From Chelativorans multitrophicus (GTDB lineage Bacteria; Pseudomonadota; Alphaproteobacteria; Rhizobiales; Rhizobiaceae), in NCBI RefSeq assembly GCF_011317445.1, contig NZ_JAAAPL010000002.1, positions 310,001 through 374,000 of the forward strand: a DNA stretch of 64,000 nt. Reading direction: 5' to 3'. Positions 47,555 to 56,630 of this stretch are shown here, one piece after another. A program made the position numbers and the translations under genes. Numbering within the stretch: the first letter of the stretch is position 1; each line of letters begins with the position of its first letter. The notes under the pieces are model-generated. The model worked only from the letters and a program-made list of their open reading frames with translations, did no database searches and was not told the origin of the DNA.

Positions 47555-48401
47555 GATCAACCCTCCGGGAAGACGTATCATGCGTCGTCATGCGGTAAAT
47601 CCGCTCCTGCCCGGCGAATTCCTGGAAGGCTGCGCCATGGCTGGAAAATCGCAGGCTTTCCTTCGTACCGAGTCCCAGAAAGCCTCCGTGGGCAAGCGAA
47701 TCCTTGAACAGGCCGATGGCCCGGTCCTGCAATTCCCTGTCGAAATAGATGAGTACGTTGCGGCAGGAGATGAGGTTCACCTCCGCGAAGACAGCATCGG
47801 CGGCAAGATTGTGCTCGGCGAAGACCGTTCTGAAACGCAGCGTCCTATCGAAGACCGCCGCACCATAGGCTGCTGTGTAGTACTCCGATAGTGAGACTTT
47901 GCTTCCTGACAGCCGGTGGTTTTCGGTGAAGAGCGCTATGCGGTCCAATTCGTAGATACCTGCCTCGGCTTTCCGCAGCGCGTCGGGATTTATGTCGGTG
48001 GCGTAGAAAATGGTCCGCTGATCGAGACCCTCTTCGCGAAAGAGTATGGCGAGCGAGTAAAGCTCTTCTCCGGCAGCACATCCTGCTACCCAGACTTTCA
48101 GCGAGGGATAGGTCTTCAGATGGGGTAACACGGTTTCCCGCAGCGCGCGAAAATACGCCGGGTCACGAAACATCTCGCTGACTTGAATCGTGAGGTGGTT
48201 CAGCAGATCTGGAAGGATGGACGAGTCGTGCAGAACCTTATCCTGCAGCATGGAAAGGCTGCGGCAACCGAAATGCTGCTGAGCGCGCTTCAGCCGGCGT
48301 GCGATGGACAATTGAGAGTAGCCTCTGAAATCATAGTGATAGCGCTGGCGGATCGCCTCCAGCAGCAAACCTATCTCGATCTCCTCGGTCGACGTCGTCA
48401 T
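47541..48401 (-). CDS. CheR family protein-glutamate methyltransferase
   Basis: A 286-residue SAM-dependent methyltransferase with the CheR fold: N-terminal helical domain (ARRLKRAQQHFG), then FRDPAYFRALRETVLPHL, the SAM motif VWVAGCAAGEELYSLAI, ATDINPDAL and the NVLIYFDRELQ stretch. It lacks the beta-subdomain partner CheB and no chemoreceptor gene is near. It lies between a hybrid kinase and an HWE kinase, so it may methylate a non-chemotaxis sensor. It starts 12 bases after the hybrid kinase stop. Confidence 0.9.
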   Translation of the reverse strand: MTTSTEEIEIGLLLEAIRQRYHYDFRGYSQLSIARRLKRAQQHFGCRSLSMLQDKVLHDSSILPDLLNHLTIQVSEMFRDPAYFRALRETVLPHLKTYPSLKVWVAGCAAGEELYSLAILFREEGLDQRTIFYATDINPDALRKAEAGIYELDRIALFTENHRLSGSKVSLSEYYTAAYGAAVFDRTLRFRTVFAEHNLAADAVFAEVNLISCRNVLIYFDRELQDRAIGLFKDSLAHGGFLGLGTKESLRFSSHGAAFQEFAGQERIYRMTTHDTSSRRVDHAVA

Positions 48402-48413
48402 GTGCGATGGTCC

Positions 48414-51400
48414 TTAACGGGGCATCCATACGCGGGCAAGCGAGAGCAGCTTATCCACATCGAGTGGTTTTGCCAGATAATCGTTGGCTCCGGCCGCAAG
48501 GCATTGTTCCTGATCCCCCGGCATAGCCTTGGCCGTAAGGACGATGATCGGCAGGTTTTTCCACCTCTCGCGCTTCCTGATCTCGCGCGTGGCCGTCAGC
48601 CCATCCATTTCCGGCATCATTACGTCCATGAGGACCAGATCGATGGCTGGATTGCCCTCATCCGCCATCTTTTCCAGCGCCTGCAGCGCCTCGCGTCCGT
48701 TCCGGGCGATCTGCACGGCAGCACCGTGGCCCTCGAACACACTCATGAGGGCGTAAACGTTCCGGATGTCATCCTCAACGACGAGGATGCGCCGACCTTC
48801 CAGCGCAGCGTCGCGGTTGAGCGAGCGCACCAGCATCTCGCGCTTCCGTTCCGGCAGTTCGGCGACCATCTGATGGAGGAAAAGCGTAACCTCGTCGAGA
48901 AGCCGCTCGGGAGATTTCGCGCCCTTGATGATGATTGACTTCGAAAATTTCCGCAGGCGCAGTTCCTCGTCTGGCGTAAGATCGCGGCCCGTATAGACGA
49001 TTGTTGGAGGGAAGGAGTAAGCGTCTTCGGCGCTGAGTTGCTCGAGGACCTCGAAGCCGGACGCATCCGGCAGGCTCAGGTCGAGCACCATGCAGTCGAA
49101 AGTCTCCGCCTTTAGCTTGCCAAAGCATTCGGCGGCCGATGCCGCGGCGATTGTCTCCACGTCCTGCGACGACAGCAGCAGCTGAAGCGCCTCAAGCTGT
49201 GTCGCATCGTCCTCCACGATCAGAACGCGCCGCACCGTCTGCGCCAGTTGTTTTGCAAGGCCGGTGAGCGCACGTTCCAGTTCCTCCCGCTTTACAGGTT
49301 TCAGCATGTATCCGGCAGCGCCGAACGAGCGGGCGGTACGCGTATAATCGCTCACGGAAACGACATGGACAGGAATATGCCTGGTGCGAACGTCATGCTT
49401 GATCCTATCAAGCACCGACAGGCCGGTGTGATCGGGAAGGCCAATGTCGAGAATGACACCGGCAGGCAGATATCGGCGGGCAAGAAGAACGCCTTCGTCC
49501 GCCGTTTCCGCGACGAGACATTCGAAACCCAGCTCATGCGCGAGGTCCATGAGGATGCGGGCAAAGGCGGGATCATCCTCCACCACCAGGATGACGCGAC
49601 CGCCCGTCAGTTTGTCGCGATCGTCTTCAATGATGCGGGGCCGCGCGGGAACCGTATCGATCTTCTCCGCTTCTGATTCTGCCGCAGCCGGAGCAGCTCT
49701 GGACACAACGGGAGTCCGCCTGCCTGCCCCTGCTGATTTCTGCACGCTGGCGGCATCGTAAATCTTGGGGACGACCAAAATGAACGAACTGCCTTGACCG
49801 ACTGTGCTCTCGACCCGAATCTCCCCACCAAGGACCCGCGTCAGCTCACTGCTGATGGACAGCCCAAGGCCCGTTCCGCCGTACTTTCGGTTGATCGAGC
49901 CGTCCGCCTGGCGGAAGGCCTCAAAGATCGCCTGCTGCTGGTCCTCCGGAATCCCAATCCCGGTGTCGCGGACGGCAAAGGCAATGCGGCCGTCCTCTTC
50001 TTCCGCTACGCTCAGAACGACCTCGCCCTTTTCCGTGAACTTGATGGCGTTGGAAAGGAAGTTCTTAAGCACCTGTTCGATCCGCTGAGGATCGGATTCG
50101 ATCCGATCGGGCGTACCAGGCACCGTCTCGATCCTGAAATTGAGACCCTTTTCTGAAGCGCTCGACTGAAAGGTAGCCCGCAGCTTTTCGAGCATCGGCT
50201 CAACGCGCACGCGCTCAATCTGCAGTTCGATGTGGCCTGCCTCAATCTTGGAGATGTCAAGGATATCATTGATCAGGTTCAGCAGATCGTTTCCCGCCGT
50301 CTCGATCGTCTCGGCGAATTTTACCTGATCGGAGGTGAGATTGCCCTCCCGATTGTCGGCAAGGAGCCGGGCCATGATGAGCAGGGAGTTTAGCGGCGTA
50401 CGTAACTCGTGCGACATGTTGGCCAGGAACTCGGACTTGTAGCGGCTTGCCTCCTCCAGATCGCGTGCCTTGGCCTGCAGGGCACCCTGCGCGCGGCTCA
50501 GCTCATCGCGCTGGACCTCGAGAAGCTGCGTCTGCTCCTCTAGTTGCGCGTTGCTCTGTTCAAGTTCGGCCTGCTGCTCCTCTAGCCGTACCTGCGAGTC
50601 CTGCAGCGAGCGGCTCTGATTCTCCAGTTCTTCATTCGCGCTGCGAAGTTCTTCGCTTTGCGTCTGAAGCTCCTCGGCCTGACGCTGCGTCTCCTCAAGA
50701 AGCTCCTGCAACTGGGCGCGATACCGGGCTGAGCGCAGTGCTATCGCCATTGGTTCGGAGATACGCTCCAGGAGCTCGCCTACCTCCTCGCCCGCTTCCT
50801 TGAGGAAGCCCAGTTCAAGGACAGCGTTAACCTCATCGTCGACGGAAGCCGGTGCAATCAGCAGATGGCGCGGCTTGGCTCGCCCGAGGCCGGAGCCGAA
50901 ATAAAGATAATTCTCGGGCACGTCGCGAAGCACGAAGCTGCGCCGGTCGGCAACGGCTTGACCGAGTAGCCCGTCCCCCGGTTTGAAACGGTCCGGAATC
51001 GGCGCGCCCGCCGGCACGCCGTAAACACCGGATCGCCCAAACGTCGATCCGCGGCGGACGTAAAGCGCACCAGCCTGGGCATCGAGATACTCGGCGAGGA
51101 AGGCTAGGATATTCCCGCTGAGCTCCTCGATCTTCTGATTGCCGCTGACGCTCCGGGCAAGGTGGACTTGCCCGGCCTGTAGCCACTCCTGCTTTTGAAT
51201 CGCCAGCTTGTTTCTGATGAAGAAATACCCGGTCAGCGCAATGATCCAGCTCGTGAGCGCGCCGAGCACACGGTTCGTACGTGCAATATCTGGATCCACG
51301 CCCGCGGGCGCATAGAAGAAGCCTATGACTACAAAGAAAGAGACCACGGTTGCCGCGGCGACTGGCACGACTGGCCTTGAGACGAGGTAACACAGCGCTA

Positions 51401-51530
51401 TCGGAAAAAGATAGATCACCCAAATCGCGGTACCGAGCGGGAAATACAGATCTGCGATGAACGTCAGCGCCATGAGGCCGGCGATGGCACTGTATAGTAG
51501 CAACTCCGTTCTGCTTTCGGCGAATTTCAT
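48414..51530 (-). CDS. Hybrid sensor histidine kinase with GAF domain and three receiver domains
   Basis: A protein of about 1038 residues. Two or more membrane helices lie within residues 15-110. A GAF-like domain follows (about 135-270), then a long coiled coil rich in Glu/Gln (about 275-380), the kinase core with phospho-His in FLANMSHELRTPLNS and G-boxes DTGIGIPE and GGTGLGLSIS, and three receiver domains with phosphoacceptor Asp in VILDIGLPD, MVLDLSLPD and LMDVMMPEMDG. This layout resembles the hybrid kinases with multiple receivers linked to CheR proteins. I use the ATG at 51530 (GTG at 51557 is possible). Confidence 0.9.
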   Translation of the reverse strand: MKFAESRTELLLYSAIAGLMALTFIADLYFPLGTAIWVIYLFPIALCYLVSRPVVPVAAATVVSFFVVIGFFYAPAGVDPDIARTNRVLGALTSWIIALTGYFFIRNKLAIQKQEWLQAGQVHLARSVSGNQKIEELSGNILAFLAEYLDAQAGALYVRRGSTFGRSGVYGVPAGAPIPDRFKPGDGLLGQAVADRRSFVLRDVPENYLYFGSGLGRAKPRHLLIAPASVDDEVNAVLELGFLKEAGEEVGELLERISEPMAIALRSARYRAQLQELLEETQRQAEELQTQSEELRSANEELENQSRSLQDSQVRLEEQQAELEQSNAQLEEQTQLLEVQRDELSRAQGALQAKARDLEEASRYKSEFLANMSHELRTPLNSLLIMARLLADNREGNLTSDQVKFAETIETAGNDLLNLINDILDISKIEAGHIELQIERVRVEPMLEKLRATFQSSASEKGLNFRIETVPGTPDRIESDPQRIEQVLKNFLSNAIKFTEKGEVVLSVAEEEDGRIAFAVRDTGIGIPEDQQQAIFEAFRQADGSINRKYGGTGLGLSISSELTRVLGGEIRVESTVGQGSSFILVVPKIYDAASVQKSAGAGRRTPVVSRAAPAAAESEAEKIDTVPARPRIIEDDRDKLTGGRVILVVEDDPAFARILMDLAHELGFECLVAETADEGVLLARRYLPAGVILDIGLPDHTGLSVLDRIKHDVRTRHIPVHVVSVSDYTRTARSFGAAGYMLKPVKREELERALTGLAKQLAQTVRRVLIVEDDATQLEALQLLLSSQDVETIAAASAAECFGKLKAETFDCMVLDLSLPDASGFEVLEQLSAEDAYSFPPTIVYTGRDLTPDEELRLRKFSKSIIIKGAKSPERLLDEVTLFLHQMVAELPERKREMLVRSLNRDAALEGRRILVVEDDIRNVYALMSVFEGHGAAVQIARNGREALQALEKMADEGNPAIDLVLMDVMMPEMDGLTATREIRKRERWKNLPIIVLTAKAMPGDQEQCLAAGANDYLAKPLDVDKLLSLARVWMPR

Positions 51531-52029
51531 GCGACTACCCGAAATGCTGACCACCACGCGATCACTTATTCTCAGAAGAGAACTGCCGGGGAGAATGGCA
51601 CATCAGCTATGATGCGAGAAATGAACTAGGTCAACAGTATGGCTGCGCCAATAAAGTGGAGGCGCTGGAAAGGAAACTCTTTCAGTTCGGAGTTTAATGG
51701 CCTCACCAATACCGCCTCGCCGCAATGCACGCACCAATGCGCTTCTCGCGGGCACGTCTTATTCGGACAGAAACGGCCAGCATACATGCCACACGCTGCG
51801 GCTTTCAGCTGAAAAAGATGCAATCTCCGCTTCCGGGCGGCCTGGAAGCCAGTGGACCGCTGAGCGCTCGCTGGGGACCTAAATTGACTTGCAGATTGAT
51901 GCCAAGTGATCTTGCGCGATTTGCCAACCGAAATTGTGCGCTGCTTGGGTGGGGCAGGGTGCTTTACGTCCATTCCCGAGCGATGGAACGAGCCGAAGAG
52001 GGTAGCGCGTCACCTAAGCAGCGATCATC
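51531..52029. other. Gene-free stretch upstream of hybrid kinase
   Basis: About 500 bases with no convincing gene. It holds the kinase promoter region and sequence that grades into the decayed recombinase. Several unrelated open frames of 60-130 codons cross it, none with protein-like character. Confidence 0.4.
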
Positions 52030-52410
52030 ACGAAGCATGCGCGGTCCCCCCGCACCACCAATGACGACACTCCCGCCTGTACCCCGCCGGGAGTTTTGTT
52101 TTTCAGCCTTTCTATTGGCTTGCTGATTGGTCCAATCCAAAATGGTGCGCAATTTCGCCGTGCAGCGTGGCGAGAATCGTTCCACGTTTCGATCCCGGCG
52201 TCAGGACGATCTTCTCGATCAACATCCGCAGGGCCTCGCCGCTTACGGCCGCTCGTCCGGCCGAGCGCGCCCGTGTGAACGGCAACCTTCTTCGCATAGA
52301 CGGTGGAAGCGCTCGGCAGCAGGTCAGAGACATCCTCGGGAATGTCAGCGACAAGCTCCGTCAGTTCTTTCTTGCGTGCCTCCAAAAGCAGCCATTGGAC
52401 TGTCGCTCGC
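52030..52410 (-). pseudogene. Frameshifted serine recombinase (large resolvase) C-terminal remnant
   Basis: Three reading frames taken in order give the C-terminal part of a large serine recombinase. The first holds LEARKKELTELVADIPED and LLPSASTVYAKKV; after a shift comes ALRMLIEKIVLTPGSKRG followed by TILATLHGEI; after another shift LRTILDWTNQQANRK and a terminal SVVIGGAGG-like end. These match the usual LxxLIEKIVLTPG...LHGEL...ILDWT pattern. At least two frameshifts and the loss of the catalytic N-terminal domain make it non-functional. It marks an old integration event between the signalling operon and the second catabolic island. Confidence 0.75.
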
Positions 52411-52905
52411 GGGACAGGTCGTTGAGAGATCGTCCCTGGCTGTCTCGCCCTTCGCTTCCCCTGCCTTGTAGGTAGCATGATGCACGCCGTCGGACTTCAG
52501 TATGGACCTAATCTTCGAAAAGATTAAGGGAAGTTCCGCGCGGCACATGCAAAACAACGCATTGGCCAAGGCAGCATGGTACTCGATGCAAGCATTTAAT
52601 TCCTCGAAACACCATAACTTGCACGGGAATCCATAATTATCCTCGGAGCGGCTTGAGTGCCACGGGGATATTTGTGGCTATACGGTTTTCCTGCGAGCTG
52701 CCGCCCTCGACCGTCATGTTCGGAAATCATGATGGTGAAGGTCGAAGGTCACGCCGCGGGTAAGTTAGTGCGCACTAGGCGGCTTTCCGAAAGTCATGGC
52801 AATCCACACGACACATGGGATACTTGGACCTTGTGGTGGAGCTAGCCACGGAAAGCCTGACGCAGTTCGGCCACAGGTTCGGGGCGCCGTCCCCGATCCA
52901 TTCAG
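52411..52905. other. Decayed sequence between recombinase remnant and MaoC gene
   Basis: About 495 bases without an intact gene. A leftward 26-codon fragment from 52717 (including IATNIPVALKPLRG) recalls the small proteins often found beside such recombinases, but it is too short to call. No flanking repeat or tRNA was recognised. Confidence 0.35.
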
Positions 52906-53346
52906 CTATAATCGGCGCTGGCGAGATTGCACGAAGAGGACGGCTTCTCCCGAAAGTACAATGGTGCCGCAACATGTACATGTGGTATCCAGGTAAACGC
53001 GATTGCGCTCGGGCTCGAGCCTCGTGATGCAGACTTGAGCCTTCACCGCGGATCTCGGCGTCACCGGCGCGCGAAACTCGAGTGTCTGTTTGATGTAGAC
53101 ATTGCCTGGCCCGGGGAGGCGGGTGCCCAGCACGGAGGACACGATACCGGCAGTCAGCATTCCGTGTGCAATCCTGCCGCCAAAACGTGTTTGTCGTGCC
53201 CATTCCTCGTTCATATGGATCGGATTGAAGTCGCCCACGGCGGTTGCAAACATCTCTATGTCGTCGGTCGTGATCGTCCTTTCGATGCTTGCTGACATGC
53301 CAACAGTCAGGTCTTCGAAATAAAAGCCCTCGGAAACAGTGCTCAT
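52906..53346 (-). CDS. MaoC family (R)-specific enoyl-CoA hydratase-like protein
   Basis: A 146-residue single hotdog domain. The hydratase-2 motif DFNPIHMNEEWA, with catalytic Asp and His, is followed by RIAHGMLTAGIVSSVLGTRLPG, as in PhaJ/MaoC hydratases. It should hydrate a 2-enoyl-CoA to an (R)-3-hydroxyacyl-CoA. Its start overlaps the thioesterase stop by 4 bases, so the two leftward genes are coupled. They are divergent from the crotonase-led operon and share its promoter region. Confidence 0.88.
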   Translation of the reverse strand: MSTVSEGFYFEDLTVGMSASIERTITTDDIEMFATAVGDFNPIHMNEEWARQTRFGGRIAHGMLTAGIVSSVLGTRLPGPGNVYIKQTLEFRAPVTPRSAVKAQVCITRLEPERNRVYLDTTCTCCGTIVLSGEAVLFVQSRQRRL

Positions 53347-53780
53347 CGTATGAATTCTCCATCGAAATCCGGGGTGTCTGCAAGAAGCCGCTCCAGCCGA
53401 TACCTGACATCTTGAGGAATTGGTGCCGGCTTATCGGCCGCGTAGTCTATATGCACATATGTGCAGCGCCCAACAGAACAGACGGATCCATTCTGAATGA
53501 TCACTTCATTGACCTGGAAACTCGTTCGCCCGATGGCACGGATCCATGTCAAAACACTAACTTCTGAAGCCAAATAGATCTGGCGCTTGTAACGTATCTC
53601 CATCGATATCAGAGCTACCGCCCAACGATCAAACGACAATTCGGGTGTAATGGCGCGAAAGATCTCTCGCCGGCCGGCTTCGAACCATATTGCAGAAGTG
53701 ACATTGTTGATGTGTCCTGCCCCGTCTGTCTCCGATACCCGAGGGACGATTTCTGTTCTTATGGCCTGGTCAGGTATCAC
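53343..53780 (-). CDS. Acyl-CoA thioesterase of the 4HBT hotdog family
   Basis: A 145-residue 4-hydroxybenzoyl-CoA thioesterase-type protein with the motif VSETDGAGHINNVTSAIWFE, where the Asp and the GHINN segment are catalytic, and the second strand region ISMEIRYKRQIYLASEVSVL. It would hydrolyse a CoA ester. It is first of the leftward pair with MaoC and is divergent from the crotonase gene, suggesting the two arms serve one CoA-ester pathway. Confidence 0.86.
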   Translation of the reverse strand: MIPDQAIRTEIVPRVSETDGAGHINNVTSAIWFEAGRREIFRAITPELSFDRWAVALISMEIRYKRQIYLASEVSVLTWIRAIGRTSFQVNEVIIQNGSVCSVGRCTYVHIDYAADKPAPIPQDVRYRLERLLADTPDFDGEFIR

Positions 53781-53797
53781 CGCATCCCCTTTCAGTG

Positions 53798-53903
53798 TTA
53801 TGCATACGATTGCATTTCATTGCCGTCGATTCTCCCTTAGCAGGCCAATGCTCGCGAGAAAACCCCATAAACCTCAAAGTATGGTGCTTGCATCCGTATG
53901 CAT
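53798..53903. promoter_or_regulatory. Inverted pair of TGCAnnCGTATGCAT sites in the divergent promoter
   Basis: Site 1 (minus strand of 53801-53815) reads TGCAATCGTATGCAT and site 2 (53889-53903, plus strand) TGCATCCGTATGCAT; 13 of 15 bases agree and each is itself a near-palindrome with TGCA and TGCA ends. They are about 88 bases apart, facing outward toward the thioesterase and crotonase starts. This is the layout of paired operators for one regulator controlling both arms; no regulator gene is next to them in the window. Confidence 0.6.
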
Positions 53904-53955
53904 TATGTGCAAAGACTAGCCTCACCGCGTTCGACCAACAAGGGAGGAACCTCGA

Positions 53956-54771
53956 TTGTCGTACGAATTGATCAAGGTCGATGTGCAGGCCGGAATTGGT
54001 TATCTGACCTGGAACCGGCCGCGAGTTCATAACGCGATCTCGCCTGAAGTGATGACCGAGACGATGGATGCACTGTCAGTGCTGGGTGAACGGGACGATG
54101 TTCGCGTCATCATTTTGTCAGGTGAAGGTAAATCATTCAGTTCCGGTTGCGATATAAGTGTTAAGGCGGACAGGGGGACGGAAGGCATCGACGAGTGGCG
54201 CATACGCTATCAGAAGAGTCTGCAGTTCATGCTCAGTTTTTGGCGGTGTCCCAAGCCGATCATTGCCTCGATTCATGGCTATTGTCTGGCTGGCGGCTTT
54301 GAAGCGAGCCTTGCCTGCGACATCTCCGTAGCCGCTGAAAGTGCGCGCTTTGGCATGCCGGAAGCTAAGATGGGCTCACCGAGCATTTTGCTGATGTTGC
54401 CGTGGCTTGCTGGGCCCAAAATGGCGAAAGAGATTTTGATATGCGCTGAGGATACCTTCTCCGCGGCCCGCGCGAAGGAAGCGGGTATCGTCAATCACGT
54501 CGTTCCGGATGAAGAGCGAGAAAGTTTTGTCCGAGAGATTGCAAATCATATTGTCGGATCATCGCCCGTAGCCGTTGCCTATTTTAAGCGCGCGATCAAT
54601 CAGACCTTTGAAATTATGGGCTTGATGCCCGCGCTGGAGGCCAACGTCGAGGCTGCCGCAAGCATGAAGGGCATTGTTGACAAAGACCGAGATGAGTTTT
54701 TGCTTATCAGGAAGGAGCAGGGGCTCAAGGCAGCCGTCGCCTGGCGTGCCCAGCGGGTTGGTGCGCAATGA
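53956..54771 (+). CDS. Enoyl-CoA hydratase/isomerase (crotonase) family protein
   Basis: A 271-residue crotonase-fold enzyme. The oxyanion-hole segments are FSSGCDISV and CLAGGFEASLACDISVAAE; the catalytic Glu position is in RFGMPEAKMGSPS. It is the first gene of the rightward operon and starts on TTG (53956) with GGAGG 8 bases upstream. It may hydrate, isomerise or retro-aldol-cleave a CoA thioester made by the downstream CoA ligase. It overlaps the permease gene by 4 bases (ATGA). Confidence 0.86.
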   Translation: MSYELIKVDVQAGIGYLTWNRPRVHNAISPEVMTETMDALSVLGERDDVRVIILSGEGKSFSSGCDISVKADRGTEGIDEWRIRYQKSLQFMLSFWRCPKPIIASIHGYCLAGGFEASLACDISVAAESARFGMPEAKMGSPSILLMLPWLAGPKMAKEILICAEDTFSAARAKEAGIVNHVVPDEERESFVREIANHIVGSSPVAVAYFKRAINQTFEIMGLMPALEANVEAAASMKGIVDKDRDEFLLIRKEQGLKAAVAWRAQRVGAQ

Positions 54772-56588
54772 GCGTTGCTCGCTCGCAGGGGGGGCTAGTT
54801 GCAGGAGTGGGGCGTGGCGAACAGTTGAACCTACGTTCATTTCGCAATCGCCCGGCCCTCTCTCTGCTTCCGCTTGTTCCCGCCTGGGTATTTCTGCTCC
54901 TCTTCTTTGCGCTGCCGCTGATCTTCGTTACCGGCGCCAGCATCTTCGATGAGAGTGGAGCGCTTTCGCTGCAGAACTTTGTCCGGCTTGTGGAAACGCC
55001 GGTCTATTGGCGCATTCTCCTCAACACTCTGGACATTGCGTTCTGGACGGCCTGTATCACGGTCGTAGTCGGTTATCCGCTGGCGCGCATGCTGGCTTCC
55101 GGGGAGCGCAGTGGCACCAGTTTTTTGATGATCGCCATCATGGTTCCGCTCTGGACCAGCTTTCTCGTTCGCGCGCTGGCCTGGATGCTGGTCTTGTCCA
55201 GATATGGTGTCATCAACAGCACGATGCTGTCTCTCGGTTTGCTCGATACGCCGGCGCGGCTGGTTAATAATTACCCAGCGGTGCTGCTGGCGATGGTGCA
55301 CGGCATGCTGCCCCTGGCCGTGCTGACGATGTATTCGGTTATGCAGAACATCGACCCGGCCCTGTCTCGGGCAGCTTCGACGCTTGGTGCCCGCTCTGGC
55401 AATGCGTTCTGGCGAGTCTACTTCCCTCTGTCGCTGCCAGGGGTGGCTTCAGCTTGGCTCGTCGTCTTCGTTTCTGCACTCGGAACCTTCATCGTGCCGG
55501 TCCTGCTTGGTAGTCCGCGTGAAATGATGATCGCCGGCTCCATCGTCGAGCAGATCAACAATAACTTTAATTGGGGCTTTGCGGGCGCCCTGACAGTGAT
55601 GCTGTTAGGGGCAACCCTCCTCGTTTATCTCGTTTTTGAAAGAACCCTAGGTAGCTCAGTTTTATCAGGCGGCGCCGTGAGTGCGGCAACGGGCAGCGGT
55701 CGCAGTGGACGCATCCAGCAAAGGATCAGGCCGCTTGGTGGTCGTATTCTCGCCTTTGTTGGCGCAGTGACGGTCCATTTCGAGAAGATCCTCGATTCGA
55801 TATTGGGTCAGCGACAGGCCGGAAGCGGCTTACTCCTGAAAATCACGGCCTGGCTGCTGGTCGCCTTCCTGATCCTGCCAGTCGTCTTCGTGATCCCGGT
55901 TTCTTTCTCGGAAGATCGCTTCTTCAGTTGGCCGCCAGTCGGATTCACGACGGAATGGTTTGCAACGTATTTCACCTCGACGGTGTGGATGCAAGCAACT
56001 CTCAATTCCGTGCTGTTCGCTTTTGTCTCGGCTATCGCATCGATGGTGATTGGTATTCCTGCCGCGTTGGTGCTGGCACGTAGAAGCGTACCAATGCGGG
56101 CGCTGCTGATGATGCTGGTTCTGATGCCGATCGTGCTGCCGAATGTTATCGTGGCAGTCGGGCTGTTCTATATCTTTGCCTATGTAAACATGGTGGGAAC
56201 CATTTGGGCGATCATCATCGGCCATACAGTTCTCAATCTTCCCTATGTGATCATCACTGTCATGGCGGTGCTCAAGAACTATGACGTCCGTCTAGATCAC
56301 GCCAGCTGGACCCTCGGCGCTGGAAAGCTGCAAACCTTCCGCTTGGTGACGATGCCAATCTTGAGAGCAGGCATCACAGCAGCGTTCCTCTTTGCCTTCG
56401 TACGCTCCTTTGACGATCTCTCGATTGTTCTCTTTCTCGGAGCAGGACAGCTTAGCACGCTACCTTTGCAGCTATGGTCTACTGCCCTGGTCGGTATTGA
56501 TTCAACCCTCGCGGCAGTATCGACGGTCATTTTCGGGGCTGTTTGCATTGTAGTGATTGTGGCAATCCGCATCGGATCAAAAAAATAG
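54768..56588 (+). CDS. Fused two-domain ABC transporter permease (PotB-PotC type)
   Basis: A 606-residue permease in which both permease subunits of a polyamine/opine-class importer are fused. Domain 1 (about 30-295) has the EAA-type loop ASTLGARSGNAFWRVYFPLSLPG; a charged linker (about 296-350) with repeats of Gly/Ser/Arg follows; domain 2 (about 355-600) has LDHASWTLGAGKLQTFRLVTMPI. About six helices lie in each half. Usually the two are separate genes (PotB, PotC). Coupled by ATGA to the crotonase gene. Confidence 0.9.
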   Translation: MSVARSQGGLVAGVGRGEQLNLRSFRNRPALSLLPLVPAWVFLLLFFALPLIFVTGASIFDESGALSLQNFVRLVETPVYWRILLNTLDIAFWTACITVVVGYPLARMLASGERSGTSFLMIAIMVPLWTSFLVRALAWMLVLSRYGVINSTMLSLGLLDTPARLVNNYPAVLLAMVHGMLPLAVLTMYSVMQNIDPALSRAASTLGARSGNAFWRVYFPLSLPGVASAWLVVFVSALGTFIVPVLLGSPREMMIAGSIVEQINNNFNWGFAGALTVMLLGATLLVYLVFERTLGSSVLSGGAVSAATGSGRSGRIQQRIRPLGGRILAFVGAVTVHFEKILDSILGQRQAGSGLLLKITAWLLVAFLILPVVFVIPVSFSEDRFFSWPPVGFTTEWFATYFTSTVWMQATLNSVLFAFVSAIASMVIGIPAALVLARRSVPMRALLMMLVLMPIVLPNVIVAVGLFYIFAYVNMVGTIWAIIIGHTVLNLPYVIITVMAVLKNYDVRLDHASWTLGAGKLQTFRLVTMPILRAGITAAFLFAFVRSFDDLSIVLFLGAGQLSTLPLQLWSTALVGIDSTLAAVSTVIFGAVCIVVIVAIRIGSKK

Positions 56589-56630
56589 CCTGAACGGCTA
56601 ATATGGTTTCTTTAGTGTGGAGGAGAAAAC

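Noticed and set aside
52072-52100. A CTCCCG/CGGGAG hairpin followed by T-runs resembling a terminator
   Set aside because: It lies within the decayed recombinase coding sequence (encoding its Lys/Asn/Thr/Pro/Gly tail) and has a long 12-base loop, so it is probably coincidental.
52775-53410. A 211-codon leftward frame overlapping the MaoC gene
   Set aside because: Out-of-frame shadow; Cys/His/Arg-rich and overlapped by two real hotdog genes.
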